64,000 bases of DNA from Methylobacillus sp. MM3 (GCF_001645185.1 NZ_LXTQ01000001.1:620001-684000); one strand, 5' to 3'; shown: positions 29,429 through 40,416, counted from the first letter of the stretch. Notes: generated by a model from the letters alone, not told the origin. Numbers and translations are program-made.

Positions 29429-31720
29429 TTAATCACCGGCAGGAGCAAGCACTTCGCGGTTACCGTTGGACTGCATCGCCGACACGATCCCGGCGCGTTC
29501 CATTTCCTCGATCAGCCGGGCGGCGCGGTTGTAGCCGATGCGCAGGTGGCGCTGCACCGCAGAAATTGATGCACGGCGCGACTTGAGCACGATGGCGACT
29601 GCCTGATCGTATAGAGGATCGGCCTCACCGCCTCCCTCGCCCGGCATGCCGCCTTCCATGCCTTCGCCCGTTTCGGATTCGCCGGTAAGGATGCCGTCGA
29701 TGTAATCCGGTTCGCCCAGCGATTTGAGATATTCCACCACGCGATGCACTTCCTGGTCGCTGACGAAGGCGCCATGCACGCGCTGCGGATAGCCGGTGCC
29801 CGGCGGCTGGTACAGCATATCGCCCTGCCCCAGCAGCGCCTCGGCGCCCATCGCATCCAGAATCGTGCGCGAGTCGATCTTGCTGGAAACCTGGAACGCG
29901 ACGCGCGTCGGGATATTGGCCTTGATCAGGCCGGTGATCACGTCTACCGACGGCCGCTGGGTCGCCAGTACCAGGTGGATACCGGAGGCGCGCGCTTTCT
30001 GTGCGAGACGCGCGATCAGCTCTTCGACTTTCTTGCCGACCACCATCATCATGTCGGCCAGTTCGTCGATCACTACCACGATCAGCGGCATTTCTTCCAG
30101 CGGTTCTGGATTGTCCGGGGTAATCGTAAACGGGTTGGTCAGCTTGTTGCCGGATTTCTCGGCATCGAGCACCTTCTGGTTGTAACCCGCGAGGTTGCGC
30201 ACGCCGAGCGTGGACATCAGGCGGTAACGTTTTTCCATTTCAGCCACACACCAGTTAAGCGCGCTGGCGGCTTGACGCATATCGGTCACGACAGGCGCCA
30301 GCAGGTGTGGAATGCCTTCGTAAACTGACAATTCCAGCATCTTGGGGTCAACCAAAATTAGTCGCACCTTGCTCGCATCGGCCTTGTAGACCAGGCTCAG
30401 GATCATCGCATTGATCGCGACCGACTTGCCCGAGCCGGTGGTACCCGCGACCAGCACGTGCGGCATCTTGGCAAGATCGGCGACCACCGGCTTGCCGGAA
30501 ATATCCTTGCCCATGGCGATGGCGAGCGGCGAAGCCATGTCCGCATATACCTGCGACCCGAGAATTTCCGTCAGGCACACCACCTGCCGCTTGGGGTTGG
30601 GGATTTCAATGGCCATGCAGCTCTTGCCGGGAATGGTTTCCACGACGCGGATGCTGACAACGGACAAAGCGCGCGCCAGGTCCTTGGCGAGGTTGGTGAT
30701 CTGGCTGCCCTTTACGCCGGCGGCCGGTTCGAATTCATAGCGCGTGATCACCGGGCCGGGCAACGCGGAAGTCACCTTGACCTCGATATTGAAATCCATC
30801 AGCTTGCGCTCGATCAGGCGTGAGGTGAATTCAAGCGTCTCGGCGCTTTGCACTTCCACGGTACCTTTAGGCTCGTCCAGCAGATGGAGCGGCGGCAGCG
30901 GCGAATCAGGCATGGTCTGGAACAACGGCGTCTGGCGTTCCTTTTCCACGCGATCGCTCTTGGGGATTTCCAGTTGCGGAACTTCGATCTGCACCGGCGG
31001 GCGATCCTCAACGCGCTTGCGCTCGCTTTCGACATATTCTTCGCGCAATTGCTCGGCCACCTTGCCGGCTTTTTTATCCTGCCAATCCTGCCAGCTCTGG
31101 CGCAGGAAGTGATAGGTTCTTTCAAGCAGCCAACCGAATTTCTCGGTGATCTTGAGCCACGACCAGCCGGTAAAAAGACTGAAACCGGTTGCAAACGCGA
31201 GCAGCAGCACCATCGTCGAGCCCGCAAAACCAAGCACATGGCGCAGCAATCCGTCGAGCACGCTACCCAACATGCCACCTTGCGCCAGCGGCAGCATCAG
31301 GTGCATTTCAAGAAAGTGACCGGCCTCGAGCGCACTGGAAGCCAGCAGCATCAATACAAAACCGATGACATTGAACAGCAGGTAAGGCCGCTCGGCTTCA
31401 GCAATTTCGAGGCGTTTGTAGACCCACCACATCGCATAAAACGCCAGCACCGCCAGCCACCATGCGGAAAAACCGAACAGGTAGAGCAGGATATCGGCGA
31501 GCCATGCCCCCAACGAACCGCCTGCATTATGAATCGCGGCATCCTCGCTGGCGCTGTGCGACCAGCCCGGATCGTCGCGATGATAGGTAAACAGTATAGT
31601 GGCGAGGTAACTGCCCGCCACGACCAGCACCAGCCACCAGGCCTCGCGGATCAGGCCGGCGGTTTTCTCTGGAACCTCGCGCCGGGAAATGGCAGATGAC
31701 GGTTTTTTTTGGAAAAACAT
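29429..31720 (-). CDS. ftsK: DNA translocase FtsK
   Basis: A 763-residue division-linked DNA pump. Four N-terminal membrane helices (about 25-180) anchor it at the septum. The linker is short (about 200-270), as in betaproteobacterial FtsK. The alpha and beta motor domains carry Walker A GTTGSGKS (about 418-425) and Walker [13 protein letters not shown], with [12 protein letters not shown]. The C-terminal gamma winged helix ([29 protein letters not shown], about 715-745) binds KOPS and XerD. It is divergent from oxyR across 71 bp. Confidence 0.97.
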   Translation of the reverse strand: MFFQKKPSSAISRREVPEKTAGLIREAWWLVLVVAGSYLATILFTYHRDDPGWSHSASEDAAIHNAGGSLGAWLADILLYLFGFSAWWLAVLAFYAMWWVYKRLEIAEAERPYLLFNVIGFVLMLLASSALEAGHFLEMHLMLPLAQGGMLGSVLDGLLRHVLGFAGSTMVLLLAFATGFSLFTGWSWLKITEKFGWLLERTYHFLRQSWQDWQDKKAGKVAEQLREEYVESERKRVEDRPPVQIEVPQLEIPKSDRVEKERQTPLFQTMPDSPLPPLHLLDEPKGTVEVQSAETLEFTSRLIERKLMDFNIEVKVTSALPGPVITRYEFEPAAGVKGSQITNLAKDLARALSVVSIRVVETIPGKSCMAIEIPNPKRQVVCLTEILGSQVYADMASPLAIAMGKDISGKPVVADLAKMPHVLVAGTTGSGKSVAINAMILSLVYKADASKVRLILVDPKMLELSVYEGIPHLLAPVVTDMRQAASALNWCVAEMEKRYRLMSTLGVRNLAGYNQKVLDAEKSGNKLTNPFTITPDNPEPLEEMPLIVVVIDELADMMMVVGKKVEELIARLAQKARASGIHLVLATQRPSVDVITGLIKANIPTRVAFQVSSKIDSRTILDAMGAEALLGQGDMLYQPPGTGYPQRVHGAFVSDQEVHRVVEYLKSLGEPDYIDGILTGESETGEGMEGGMPGEGGGEADPLYDQAVAIVLKSRRASISAVQRHLRIGYNRAARLIEEMERAGIVSAMQSNGNREVLAPAGD

Positions 31721-31745
31721 GCTGTCTGGTGAACTCGATATCCGC

Positions 31746-31762
31746 GTAAAATTGGATTTTAC
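31746..31762. promoter_or_regulatory. Palindrome between divergent ftsK and oxyR
   Basis: A perfect inverted repeat, GTAAAAT-TGG-ATTTTAC, lies in the 71-bp gap between the two divergent starts. It could be an operator for one or both genes. It does not match the OxyR consensus, so the regulator is unknown. Confidence 0.4.
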
Positions 31763-31791
31763 CGGACTTTAACCTCAACGAAACCACCCAG

Positions 31792-32721
31792 ATGACATTA
31801 ACGGAATTACGCTACATCGTCGCCGTGGCAAGGGAACGGCACTTCGGCCGCGCCGCTCAGGCCTGCTTCGTCAGCCAACCCACATTGAGCGTCGGTATCA
31901 AGAAAATCGAAGAGGAGCTGGGTGTGATGATTTTCGAGCGCGGCTCGAACGAAATCACCCTGACGCACGTAGGCGAGGAAATCGTCGCACAAGCCGCGCG
32001 CACACTGGAAAACGCCGCCGCGATCAAGACCATCGCCCAGCAAAGCGGCGACCCGCTTTCGCATCCGTTGCGGCTGGGCGCAATCTATACCATCGGCCCC
32101 TATCTATTGCCGTCGATTTTGCCGATGCTACGCGAACGCGCGCCCAACATGCAACTGCTGATCCAGGAAAGCTACACCGCCAGCCTGCGCGAACAGCTCA
32201 AGCAAGGGAAGCTCGACGTGGCGATTCTGTCGCTGCCGTTCGAAGAGCCCGGCATGGTCATTCGCCCGCTATACGACGAGCCGTTTCAAGTCGCAGTTCC
32301 CTTGGATCATCACTGGCGCGACCGCGCGGCCATTCCGCCGGAAGAACTGGGTAACGAATCGGTACTGCTGCTCGGAGCCGGTAACTGCTTCCGCGACCAG
32401 GTGCTGCAGGTGTGCCCGGCACTGGCGCGCGGAACCTCGGCCAGCGGCATGCAACAAACGCTGGAAGGAAGTTCGCTGGAAACGATACGCTACATGGTCG
32501 CCTCTGGCGTGGGCATGACCATCCTGCCATGCACCGCGGCCAGCGTCAGCCGGGAAGACAACTCGATGTTGCGCTTTATTCCTTTTACGCAGCCCACCCC
32601 CAAGCGTCGCGTTGCGCTAGTATGGCGCAAAAGCTTCACCCGCCCGCAAGCGGTGGAAGTGCTGATCGAAGCCATCCGGCAAGCGAAAAACCCATGCTCG
32701 GAATGGATAGACAATTCATAG
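31792..32721 (+). CDS. oxyR: Peroxide-sensing LysR-type regulator OxyR
   Basis: A 309-residue LysR-family regulator. The N-terminal winged HTH is typical (LTELRYIVAVARERHFGRAAQACFVSQPTLSVGIKKIEEELG). The sensing pair sits at Cys199 and Cys208 (GNCFRDQVLQVCP), the same numbering as E. coli OxyR, which form a disulfide on peroxide exposure. The RD-domain ligand pocket residues are preserved around GTSASGMQQTLEGSSLETIRYMV. The next gene is dps, and a good OxyR operator overlaps the oxyR stop codon, so regulator and target are linked. Confidence 0.95.
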   Translation: MTLTELRYIVAVARERHFGRAAQACFVSQPTLSVGIKKIEEELGVMIFERGSNEITLTHVGEEIVAQAARTLENAAAIKTIAQQSGDPLSHPLRLGAIYTIGPYLLPSILPMLRERAPNMQLLIQESYTASLREQLKQGKLDVAILSLPFEEPGMVIRPLYDEPFQVAVPLDHHWRDRAAIPPEELGNESVLLLGAGNCFRDQVLQVCPALARGTSASGMQQTLEGSSLETIRYMVASGVGMTILPCTAASVSREDNSMLRFIPFTQPTPKRRVALVWRKSFTRPQAVEVLIEAIRQAKNPCSEWIDNS

Positions 32722-32754
32722 CATTTGACTATCAAAATAATTTAAACAATCAAT
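32718..32754 (+). promoter_or_regulatory. OxyR operator upstream of dps
   Basis: Four half-sites at the OxyR spacing: ATAG, seven bases, CTAT, seven bases, ATTT, seven bases, CAAT, against the consensus ATAG-N7-CTAT-N7-ATAG-N7-CTAT. The first two are perfect and the last two are degenerate. The box ends directly before the dps -35, as in OxyR-activated promoters. Confidence 0.78.
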
Positions 32755-32783
32755 TTGCACTATAAGATAGTGCGAGCTAAATT
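32755..32783 (+). promoter_or_regulatory. Promoter of dps
   Basis: TTGCAC (32755-32760), a 17-base spacer and TAAATT (32778-32783). The spacer holds most of a perfect palindrome, GCACTAT-AAG-ATAGTGC (32757-32773), which overlaps the -35 and could bind a second regulator. Confidence 0.7.
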
Positions 32784-32821
32784 ATTACCCAACGTCATCA
32801 ATATTAAAAAGTGAGGTCACC

Positions 32822-33298
32822 ATGAATCAGGAAATCGATATCGGTATTTCTCCCGAAGACCGCAAGGATATTGCCGACGGGCTTTCGCGCCTGCTGGCCG
32901 ACACTTACACCGTCTATCTGCGCACGCACAATTTCCACTGGAACGTCACCGGGCCGATGTTCCAGACCTTGCACTTGATGTTCATGACCCAATATAACGA
33001 ATTGTGGACGGCGACCGACCTGATTGCGGAACGCATACGCGCGCTCGGATTTCCGGCACCCGGCACGTATTCCGCATTCGGCAAGCTGACATCGATCAAG
33101 GAGGTCGATGGCGTGCCCAAGGCGCATGACATGATCCGCCTGCTGGTCGAAGGCAACGAAGCCGTTGCCCGCACCGCCCGCGCGATTTTCCCCATCGTGG
33201 AAAAAGCCAACGACCAGCCGACCGCCGACCTGCTGACGCAGCGCATGCAGGTGCATGAAAAGACTGCCTGGATGCTGCGCAGCCTGCTCGAAACTTAA
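32822..33298 (+). CDS. dps: Dps-type DNA-protecting ferritin
   Basis: A 158-residue ferritin-like dodecamer subunit that oxidises Fe2+ with hydrogen peroxide and shields DNA. The dinuclear site residues lie in [26 protein letters not shown] and [20 protein letters not shown] (His, Asp and Glu). It is preceded by a GTGAGG ribosome site, a clear promoter and an OxyR box, and followed by a GC-rich terminator, so it is a single-gene transcript under peroxide control. The short N-terminus lacks the Lys-rich DNA-binding tail of E. coli Dps. Confidence 0.94.
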   Translation: MNQEIDIGISPEDRKDIADGLSRLLADTYTVYLRTHNFHWNVTGPMFQTLHLMFMTQYNELWTATDLIAERIRALGFPAPGTYSAFGKLTSIKEVDGVPKAHDMIRLLVEGNEAVARTARAIFPIVEKANDQPTADLLTQRMQVHEKTAWMLRSLLET

Positions 33299-33321
33299 GC
33301 TGGTAAAATTCGGTTATTCAC

Positions 33322-33360
33322 CGCCGCAGCGTGAATATATCCGCTGCGGCGTCACTATTT
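33322..33360 (+). terminator. Terminator of dps
   Basis: CGCCGCAGCG (33322-33331) and CGCTGCGGCG (33342-33351) form a perfect 10-bp stem with a 10-base loop, followed shortly by ATTTTTG. Confidence 0.85.
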
Positions 33361-33366
33361 TTGTAG

Positions 33367-34344
<978 letters not shown>

Positions 34345-34365
34345 GTCTTTCATCGCGCTACACAG

Positions 34366-34414
34366 AGCGCACCGGGAAATGCGAAAATAGCCGCATCTCC
34401 CTGTGCGCTTTTTT
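34366..34414 (+). terminator. Terminator of trxB
   Basis: AGCGCACCGGGA (34366-34377) pairs with TCCCTGTGCGCT (34398-34409) with one mismatch and is followed by T6. It covers the most upstream possible GTG start of the next gene, which argues for the later start there. Confidence 0.85.
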
Positions 34415-34423
34415 ATCCCTACC

Positions 34424-34969
34424 GTGGCGAACGAACCTGAAGACGAAGATGATATCGAGCTTTTCCGCGAGGCGATCAAGGATGCACGCCCGCTGAAACA
34501 GCCGCCGCGCGTCCAGCATCCGACCAAAAAACCGCGCCCCGTTCCCCAGCAATTCATCCGCGACGAATACCAGGCACTTGCCGACTCGCTCTCCGATCAC
34601 TACATCCCCGCCCACGAACTCGAAAGCGGCGAAGAACTGCTCTACCTGCGCGAGGGCCACTCCCCCGACCTCCTGCGCAAACTGCGCCGCGGTCATTGGG
34701 TGATCCAGGAACAACTCGACCTGCACGGCATGCGCGCCGATGAAGCGCGGCTTTATGTCGTGCAGTTTCTCGCAGAATGCCGGAAACGCGGGGCGCGCTG
34801 CGTGCGTATCATTCACGGCAAAGGGCTGGGTTCGAAGAACCGTGAACCGGTGCTGAAAAACAAATTGCGTAGCTGGTTGATGCAGCGGGATGAAGTGCTG
34901 GCCTATTGTCAGGCGCGAGACGTGGATGGGGGCGCAGGAGCGTTGGTGGTTTTGTTGAAGTCTGGCTAA
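34424..34969 (+). CDS. Smr-domain protein
   Basis: A 181-residue protein with a C-terminal Smr (small MutS-related) domain from about residue 95. Its key motifs are LDLHGMRADEARLYVVQFL and VRIIHGKGLGSKNREPVLKNKLRSWL. Smr domains are nicking endonucleases or, in newer work, RNA endonucleases acting on collided ribosomes. The N-terminal half is charged and Pro-rich (EDEDDIELFREAIKDARPLKQPPRVQHP). The GTG at this position is chosen because the earlier GTG lies inside the trxB terminator stem. Length and layout match the YdaL/SmrA-type family of proteobacteria. Confidence 0.85.
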   Translation: MANEPEDEDDIELFREAIKDARPLKQPPRVQHPTKKPRPVPQQFIRDEYQALADSLSDHYIPAHELESGEELLYLREGHSPDLLRKLRRGHWVIQEQLDLHGMRADEARLYVVQFLAECRKRGARCVRIIHGKGLGSKNREPVLKNKLRSWLMQRDEVLAYCQARDVDGGAGALVVLLKSG

Positions 34970-35072
34970 ACCCTTCCGGACATGAATAATCGCTCAGCGC
35001 GTCAAGTCTTCTCAAGCGGCTTCAATCGTCACCTGTAGCCTTCAGAGCAATCAATTACAAAGAAATCCATCG

Positions 35073-35726
35073 ATGAATAACCTGGAAACATGGCGGCCCC
35101 GCTTGATGCAGCTTGCTGCCGCCAGCAACGCCGATGACGGCGCACACGATCTCAATCACCTCAATCGTGTCTGGCAGAACGCGCAGACCCTGCTTGAGGA
35201 TCACCCGGAAGCCGATGCGCTGGTGGTAATGGCTGCCTGCTATCTGCATGACCTGGTGAACTTGCCCAAGAACGACCCGGAACGTCACCTCGCCTCGCGC
35301 CAGGCTGCCCAACTGGCTTGGCGCGAATTGGAAAAACTGGACTTTCCAGTGGAAAAACTGCCATCCCTTGCTCATGCCATCGAAGCACACAGCTTTTCGG
35401 CGGGGATCGCCCCTGAAACGATAGAAGCCCGGATAGTGCAGGATGCCGACCGGCTGGACGCCTTGGGCGCTGTGGGGCTCGCCCGGCTGTATTACACGGC
35501 AGGCCGCATGGGAAGTGCGCTGGCGCATCCGACCGACCCTTTGGCGGGCCATCGGACGATGGATGACAAGAAGTTCGCGCTCGACCATATTGAAGTAAAA
35601 CTGGCAACGCTGCCCGCCACCATGACCACAAAAGCTGGCCAGAAAATGGGAGAAATTCGATTGGAATGGTTGCGATCATTCCGCGATACGTTTATTGCAG
35701 AATGGGGCAGTCCTGATGGATGCTAA
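35073..35726 (+). CDS. HD-domain phosphohydrolase (YedJ-like)
   Basis: A 217-residue metal-dependent HD-superfamily hydrolase. The metal-binding positions are visible: His in DGAHDLNHLNRV, His-Asp in AACYLHDLVN, and Asp in RIVQDADRLDALGAVGLAR. The SHASRQAAQ-type stretch (HLASRQAAQLAWRELEKLDFP) and AIEAHSFSAGIAPETIEARIVQDADRLD match the YedJ/YpgQ group. The substrate is unknown; related proteins act on nucleotides. It appears monocistronic. Confidence 0.85.
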   Translation: MNNLETWRPRLMQLAAASNADDGAHDLNHLNRVWQNAQTLLEDHPEADALVVMAACYLHDLVNLPKNDPERHLASRQAAQLAWRELEKLDFPVEKLPSLAHAIEAHSFSAGIAPETIEARIVQDADRLDALGAVGLARLYYTAGRMGSALAHPTDPLAGHRTMDDKKFALDHIEVKLATLPATMTTKAGQKMGEIRLEWLRSFRDTFIAEWGSPDGC

Positions 35727-35915
35727 GCTCCCAGTGCTACACCAAAAATAGTCGCAAAAGCGCTGCTCTCATAATTCCGAGGCCACCCGAACCGACATTT
35801 CTTTGAGAACACTACGTGGTTGCCCTGATTGAGCCAAGGGTAGGAATTTTCCTATAGTGAAAATCCGAGCCCGATAAAACAAAAACTCACGCTTCCAAAT
35901 TTCAAAGAATAAATA

Positions 35916-37238
35916 ATGATGGATGCCAATATCACTTTAATGCTTCGTGAGGCCACCACGGCAGAAGGGCAACTGCATTCTCCTCATTACCTCAAGACCG
36001 TCACGGAGCTCGGCGATGGCTCCAAGGTATATGCAATTCGCGACATCTGTTCCACCAAGGGGGTCAAACTCCTGCCTTCGGGCGCACAGGTCAACAGTTC
36101 CATCTATCAACGCCTCCTACATCACAAATTAGCACCCAAGCTGGATGACTGCCTGGAAACGGAAGAGGGTGTGAACAACCATACCCTGGTGGAAGAGGCA
36201 AACTCGCTTATTGATTCCGATGACAGCCTGTTACGCATGCGCAACGAAATGGCGGATGAAAACATGCTCTTCGACATTTTGACCAAGATTCCGCTCAAAC
36301 CCGGCCTGGCCTTCAAACTGACCGTCATGCGCGCGAAGCGCGAGGAGCTGTTCAAGCGCAGTCTTTACGTCACGCTGGTTGCCATTTATATCGGCGTTCA
36401 GTCGCGCCTGAACGAACAGCAACTGGTAAAGCTGGCAACAGCGGCATTGCTGCATGACATCGGGCTGCTCCACGTCGAGCCCAAAATGCTGGAGCTTTCA
36501 TACCGCATGACGAAGGAGGAGCGGCAGCATTTATACGCCCACCCCATTACTGCCTGGATGATATTGCAAGAAGAGCCTGAATACGCCAACGAAGTCGCCG
36601 AAGCAGTGCTGCACCATCACGAGCGACTCGATGGCAGCGGTTACCCTCAGGGCCTGGCGGGAGAGGTCATTAGTCAGTACGGACAGATCATTGCAATGGC
36701 CGAAGTTGTCGCCAGCCATTTCGGAAAAGATGACACGCATCATCAGCTGATGCGGCTGGAAACCATACTCAAACTTAATTCCAGACGATATGGGCGCAAT
36801 CTTATCGGGCATCTCAAGGTGTTTTATGCCGGCAATGTCACGCATCCGCAGATCACCGAAGAAGATAAGCAACTGGTCAGGCAGAGCCTGAATGTGTTTG
36901 CCGACGTGCTGAAATCCTGGGAGTCCATGCGCGAGCGCTTTGCAGCAAACAATCTTGGCACCTTCATCAACGAGCGCATGCAGGCATTGAAAATCGAAGC
37001 TCTTGACGCCGGCTTGAACCCTTACGCACTCGAGAACAATTTGCAGAATGCGACAGATTCAGAGGCCTCCGCCGAGTTGAATATTCTTCTGGATGAAATC
37101 ATCTGGCAAATCAAGGGTATTTTTCAGGAGAGCCGCCGCAGATGGCCCAAAATCGACCAAGGAACTTCATCTCTTGCTGCCGAAGATGTTCCGGCCTGGA
37201 TATCCACCGTTGAAAATCGCATGAGCCAGGCTTACTAA
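35916..37238 (+). CDS. HD-GYP domain protein (probable c-di-GMP phosphodiesterase)
   Basis: A 440-residue soluble protein. The N-terminal 140 residues are unassigned. The HD-GYP domain spans about 145-320 with the metal site HD in AALLHDIGLLHVEPK, His in LYAHPITAWMIL, and the signature HHHERLDGSGYPQGLAG. This signature marks enzymes that cut c-di-GMP to pGpG or GMP. The C-terminal 110 residues are helical with no known domain. No receiver or PAS domain is attached. A PAS-GGDEF protein seven kilobases away could be a counterpart, but a link is not shown. Confidence 0.87.
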   Translation: MMDANITLMLREATTAEGQLHSPHYLKTVTELGDGSKVYAIRDICSTKGVKLLPSGAQVNSSIYQRLLHHKLAPKLDDCLETEEGVNNHTLVEEANSLIDSDDSLLRMRNEMADENMLFDILTKIPLKPGLAFKLTVMRAKREELFKRSLYVTLVAIYIGVQSRLNEQQLVKLATAALLHDIGLLHVEPKMLELSYRMTKEERQHLYAHPITAWMILQEEPEYANEVAEAVLHHHERLDGSGYPQGLAGEVISQYGQIIAMAEVVASHFGKDDTHHQLMRLETILKLNSRRYGRNLIGHLKVFYAGNVTHPQITEEDKQLVRQSLNVFADVLKSWESMRERFAANNLGTFINERMQALKIEALDAGLNPYALENNLQNATDSEASAELNILLDEIIWQIKGIFQESRRRWPKIDQGTSSLAAEDVPAWISTVENRMSQAY

Positions 37239-37495
37239 CGAAGCGCTCTCCCCCGAAATCTCTGTCACACTGCAAAAATTGAAGAGTAACGTTGCAGGGC
37301 ACGCAATTTTTGCGCAATTGCCGCAGCCGTCGATTTTATGAAATCTTCGGCTAAGAGCCGGCTATCCACTTAAATCAATTAAGAAAATCTCCCCCGATTA
37401 CCGCGCAAGGGCTCCTTTTATCCTCCTGGCGTGCGAATTGCTGTGCTTATGTTCCAGGCGATTAATAAGCGCCCCCATAAGAGCTTCAATAATTC
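37239..37495. other. Intergenic region upstream of eptA-like gene with inverted repeat
   Basis: The 257-bp gap carries a perfect 10-bp inverted repeat, GCAAAAATTG (37272-37281) and CAATTTTTGC (37304-37313), with a 22-base loop. It could be a weak terminator for the HD-GYP gene or an operator. Beyond it I see no clear promoter boxes or small gene. Confidence 0.45.
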
Positions 37496-39112
37496 ATGAC
37501 AAGATTTTTCTCCGCACAAAATCGCAGCATTGTTCTGACGGCGTTGTTCATTATGCTGACTGGCAACCTGTCGCTATTTCAGAGACTGCTCGAGCTTTAT
37601 CCTCTCAGCCTGGGAAATGTACCCTTTCTCCTCTCGCTGACCGCCTTCTTCACGATCACAACCGTGATCTTTTTCCTGTTTATATGCCATGGCAGAGCGA
37701 CGCGCTGGATTCTTGCCTTTTATCTGCTGGCCGCATCTCAAGCCGCTTATTACATGGATCAGTACGGAGTCATTATCGATACCGTAATGATCGACAATAT
37801 CCTTCAGACCAACCTCCAGGAATTTGCGGGGTTGATAAGCGCCAGCCTTGTGCTCAGAACACTATTACTTGGGGTATTGCCCGCATGGCTCGTACTCAAA
37901 TACAAGCCTGCGCTCCAGGATATTCGAACTGAATTGAAGTCCAAGGCCGCCTTGTTATTGCTATTGCTGGTTTCCCTCGTTGTCGTGATCGCTCCTTTTA
38001 CTGCCGGCTACGCATCTTTCATCCGCGAACACAAAATGACGCGGTCATACGCCAATCCGGTTTATTTCACCTATTCCATTATTCAGTATGTGAATCAGAT
38101 TCTTAAGCCCGAAGAAGCCATGACCTTGAAGAAAGTTGCCACGGATGCCGTCGAGGTCGGCTCAAGGAAAAAAAAGGAACTCATTATTCTGGTCGTCGGA
38201 GAAACAGCGAGAGCCGACCGCTTTTCGCTGAACGGATATGCCAGGGAAACCAACCCCGCACTCGAAAAACAGGGGGTCGTGAGCCTCACCCATGTATCTT
38301 CCTGCGGCACATCCACCGGAGAGTCTGTGCCCTGCATGTTTTCCATGATGAAACGGCATAACTTCGACCGGGAAAAAGCGCTCCATATCGAAAACGCGCT
38401 GGACGTGCTTTTTGAGCATGGCGTACAGGTGCTCTGGCGCGACAACAACTCCGACTCAAAGGGCGTTGCGGTGCGGATGCAATATGAAAACTTCAAGAAT
38501 CCGACGCTGAATCCCATCTGCGACGAAGAATGCAGGGATATCGGGATGCTGAGTGGCCTGGATCAATACATCGCGTCCAGAAAGAACCGGGACATGCTGA
38601 TCGTCCTGCACCAGATGGGCAACCACGGCCCGGAATATTACCGGCGATATCCCAAGGAGTTCGAACGGTTCAAGCCGGTGTGCATGACGGGTGAACTGAA
38701 GGATTGCACCAAGGAGGAAATCGATAATGCCTATGATAATGCCATCCTGTATACGGATTACTTTCTGTCCCAGGTGATCGATTTCCTCAAGAAATACGAC
38801 GGGCAATACGAAACGGCAATGTTATACATGAGCGACCATGGTGAATCACTGGGCGAGCATGGAATCTATCTGCATGCCGCCCCCTACCTGCTGGCCCCCA
38901 AAGAGCAAACCCATATTCCTGCCATCGTGTGGATGGGCAAGCATTTCGATTTCAATCTAGATCAACTCAAACCCTATCGTGACTACTCGTTCAGTCACGA
39001 CGATCTGTTCTGCACGCTACTTGTCGGATTCGAGATCGAATCGAAAATATGCGAGGGCAGGAAAAATGTCCTGTTTGAGAATCGCGATTTGAAAGCGGCA
39101 AGAAACGGTTGA
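37496..39112 (+). CDS. EptA-type phosphoethanolamine transferase
   Basis: A 538-residue inner-membrane alkaline-phosphatase-fold enzyme of the EptA/MCR family, which adds phosphoethanolamine from phosphatidylethanolamine to lipid A or other glycans. Five membrane helices occupy residues about 10-175. The periplasmic domain shows Glu236 (VVGETARADRF), the nucleophile Thr274 in SCGTSTGESVPCMFS flanked by a disulfide pair (Cys270/Cys280), and the zinc residues in MSDHGESLGEHG. Residue pattern matches MCR-1's Glu246, Thr285, Asp465 and His466. It is convergent with ispF. Acceptor and any effect on cationic peptide resistance are inferred from family. Confidence 0.9.
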   Translation: MTRFFSAQNRSIVLTALFIMLTGNLSLFQRLLELYPLSLGNVPFLLSLTAFFTITTVIFFLFICHGRATRWILAFYLLAASQAAYYMDQYGVIIDTVMIDNILQTNLQEFAGLISASLVLRTLLLGVLPAWLVLKYKPALQDIRTELKSKAALLLLLLVSLVVVIAPFTAGYASFIREHKMTRSYANPVYFTYSIIQYVNQILKPEEAMTLKKVATDAVEVGSRKKKELIILVVGETARADRFSLNGYARETNPALEKQGVVSLTHVSSCGTSTGESVPCMFSMMKRHNFDREKALHIENALDVLFEHGVQVLWRDNNSDSKGVAVRMQYENFKNPTLNPICDEECRDIGMLSGLDQYIASRKNRDMLIVLHQMGNHGPEYYRRYPKEFERFKPVCMTGELKDCTKEEIDNAYDNAILYTDYFLSQVIDFLKKYDGQYETAMLYMSDHGESLGEHGIYLHAAPYLLAPKEQTHIPAIVWMGKHFDFNLDQLKPYRDYSFSHDDLFCTLLVGFEIESKICEGRKNVLFENRDLKAARNG

Positions 39113-39155
39113 AGATCAGTGGGCGATTTTGTGCTTCGGGTATTGCCCGATCACT

Positions 39156-39632
39156 TCATATCCGTTCGATCAAACAAACCGCTTCGGCAGCGATCCCCTC
39201 GCCGCGTCCGGTAAAACCCAGGCGTTCGGAGGTCGTTGCCTTGACGTTGACGCAATCGGCGTCAATAGCCAGATCTAACGCGATATTCGCGCACATGGCC
39301 GCGATATGCTTTGCCAGCCTGGGCGCTTCCGCGATCACGGTCGCATCGACATTGACCACGCGGTAGCCCTTCTCCTTGATCAAGGCCGCGACATGCCGCA
39401 ATAACTCGCGCGAGTCGATGCCCTTGAAACGCGTGTCGGTATCGGGAAAATGCTTGCCGATGTCGCCCAGTGCCGCCGCGCCCAGCAGCGCGTCGCAGAC
39501 GGCATGCAGCAATACGTCGGCATCTGAGTGACCTTTCAGGCCTTTTTCATGCGGGATATCGACCCCGCCGATAATGCATTTGCGCCCTTCCACCAGTTGG
39601 TGAACATCGAAGCCGTGGCCGATTCTGATCAT
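39156..39632 (-). CDS. ispF: 2-C-methyl-D-erythritol 2,4-cyclodiphosphate synthase
   Basis: A 158-residue MEP-pathway enzyme that cyclises CDP-methylerythritol phosphate with release of CMP. The metal-binding residues are Asp9/His11 ([10 protein letters not shown]) and His43-equivalent in [33 protein letters not shown] and [20 protein letters not shown] are family hallmarks. The ATG overlaps the ispD stop, the usual ispDF coupling, and earlier in-frame starts overlap ispD deeply and are rejected. Confidence 0.97.
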   Translation of the reverse strand: MIRIGHGFDVHQLVEGRKCIIGGVDIPHEKGLKGHSDADVLLHAVCDALLGAAALGDIGKHFPDTDTRFKGIDSRELLRHVAALIKEKGYRVVNVDATVIAEAPRLAKHIAAMCANIALDLAIDADCVNVKATTSERLGFTGRGEGIAAEAVCLIERI

Positions 39633-40336
39633 GTGCTTGTTTCCGTGTTGTTCAGGAGGAGTTCGGCGATCACCAGATCCTCGGGGTAAGTGACCTTGAG
39701 ATTGTGTCCGTCGCCCATCACCAGCCGAGGGGCGTGACCCAAAAATTCCACCGCCTGCGCTTCGTCGGTCGGTGTGTCGGTACCGATGGCTTGCAGTGCG
39801 TCGCGCAGCAAGCCGTAGCGGAACATCTGCGGCGTCTGCGCCCGCCACAACCCGGCACGAGGCTCGGTGTGATCGACACGGCCGTTCTTGCCTTCTCGCT
39901 TGAGCGTGTCCGCCACGGGAACAGCGAGCAAGCCGCCCACCGGATCGTCCAACAATTCGGCAAAAAGATTGTCCAACATTTCCTGCGAAAGGCAGGGGCG
40001 AGCCGCATCATGCACCAGCACCCAGTCTGCGGATTGCGACTGTCCGGCGATTGCGTTCAATCCATTCAGCACGGTTTCAGCACGGGTTGCGCCACCGCAG
40101 CGCAGGACTTCGACTTTATCGCCCAGGGCAGAGTAATCGTACTGAGCCCAACCGGTGTCGTCCGGACTCAGCACGACGAACACTCGAGTGACCGCAGGAT
40201 GTACGCAGAATACGGAAAGTGTATGATGAATCATGGGCTTGCCGAGCAGTGGCAAATACTGTTTTGGCAGTTCCGCTCCCATGCGGCTGCCGCTGCCGGC
40301 TGCGGGAATCAGGGCATAGTTCTTGTGATTGGACAT
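39629..40336 (-). CDS. ispD: MEP cytidylyltransferase
   Basis: A 235-residue nucleotidyltransferase that activates methylerythritol phosphate with CTP. The CTP-binding loop [21 protein letters not shown] is at residues 10-30; VHDAARPCL and [10 protein letters not shown] are further family motifs. It is the first gene of ispDF and is divergent from the AmmeMemoRadiSam operon across 80 bp. Confidence 0.97.
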   Translation of the reverse strand: MSNHKNYALIPAAGSGSRMGAELPKQYLPLLGKPMIHHTLSVFCVHPAVTRVFVVLSPDDTGWAQYDYSALGDKVEVLRCGGATRAETVLNGLNAIAGQSQSADWVLVHDAARPCLSQEMLDNLFAELLDDPVGGLLAVPVADTLKREGKNGRVDHTEPRAGLWRAQTPQMFRYGLLRDALQAIGTDTPTDEAQAVEFLGHAPRLVMGDGHNLKVTYPEDLVIAELLLNNTETST

Positions 40337-40416
40337 CGCAAAATCATAGCATGCCGGGTCTTGATTTCTGCCGGGTCACCACCATTTATTAGCCAGTTCT
40401 AATAAAGGAGCCATGC

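Noticed and set aside
29314-29448. Longer N-terminus for LolA
   Set aside because: The added residues are translated from the nonamer repeat and the ftsK 3' end and would bury the signal peptide.
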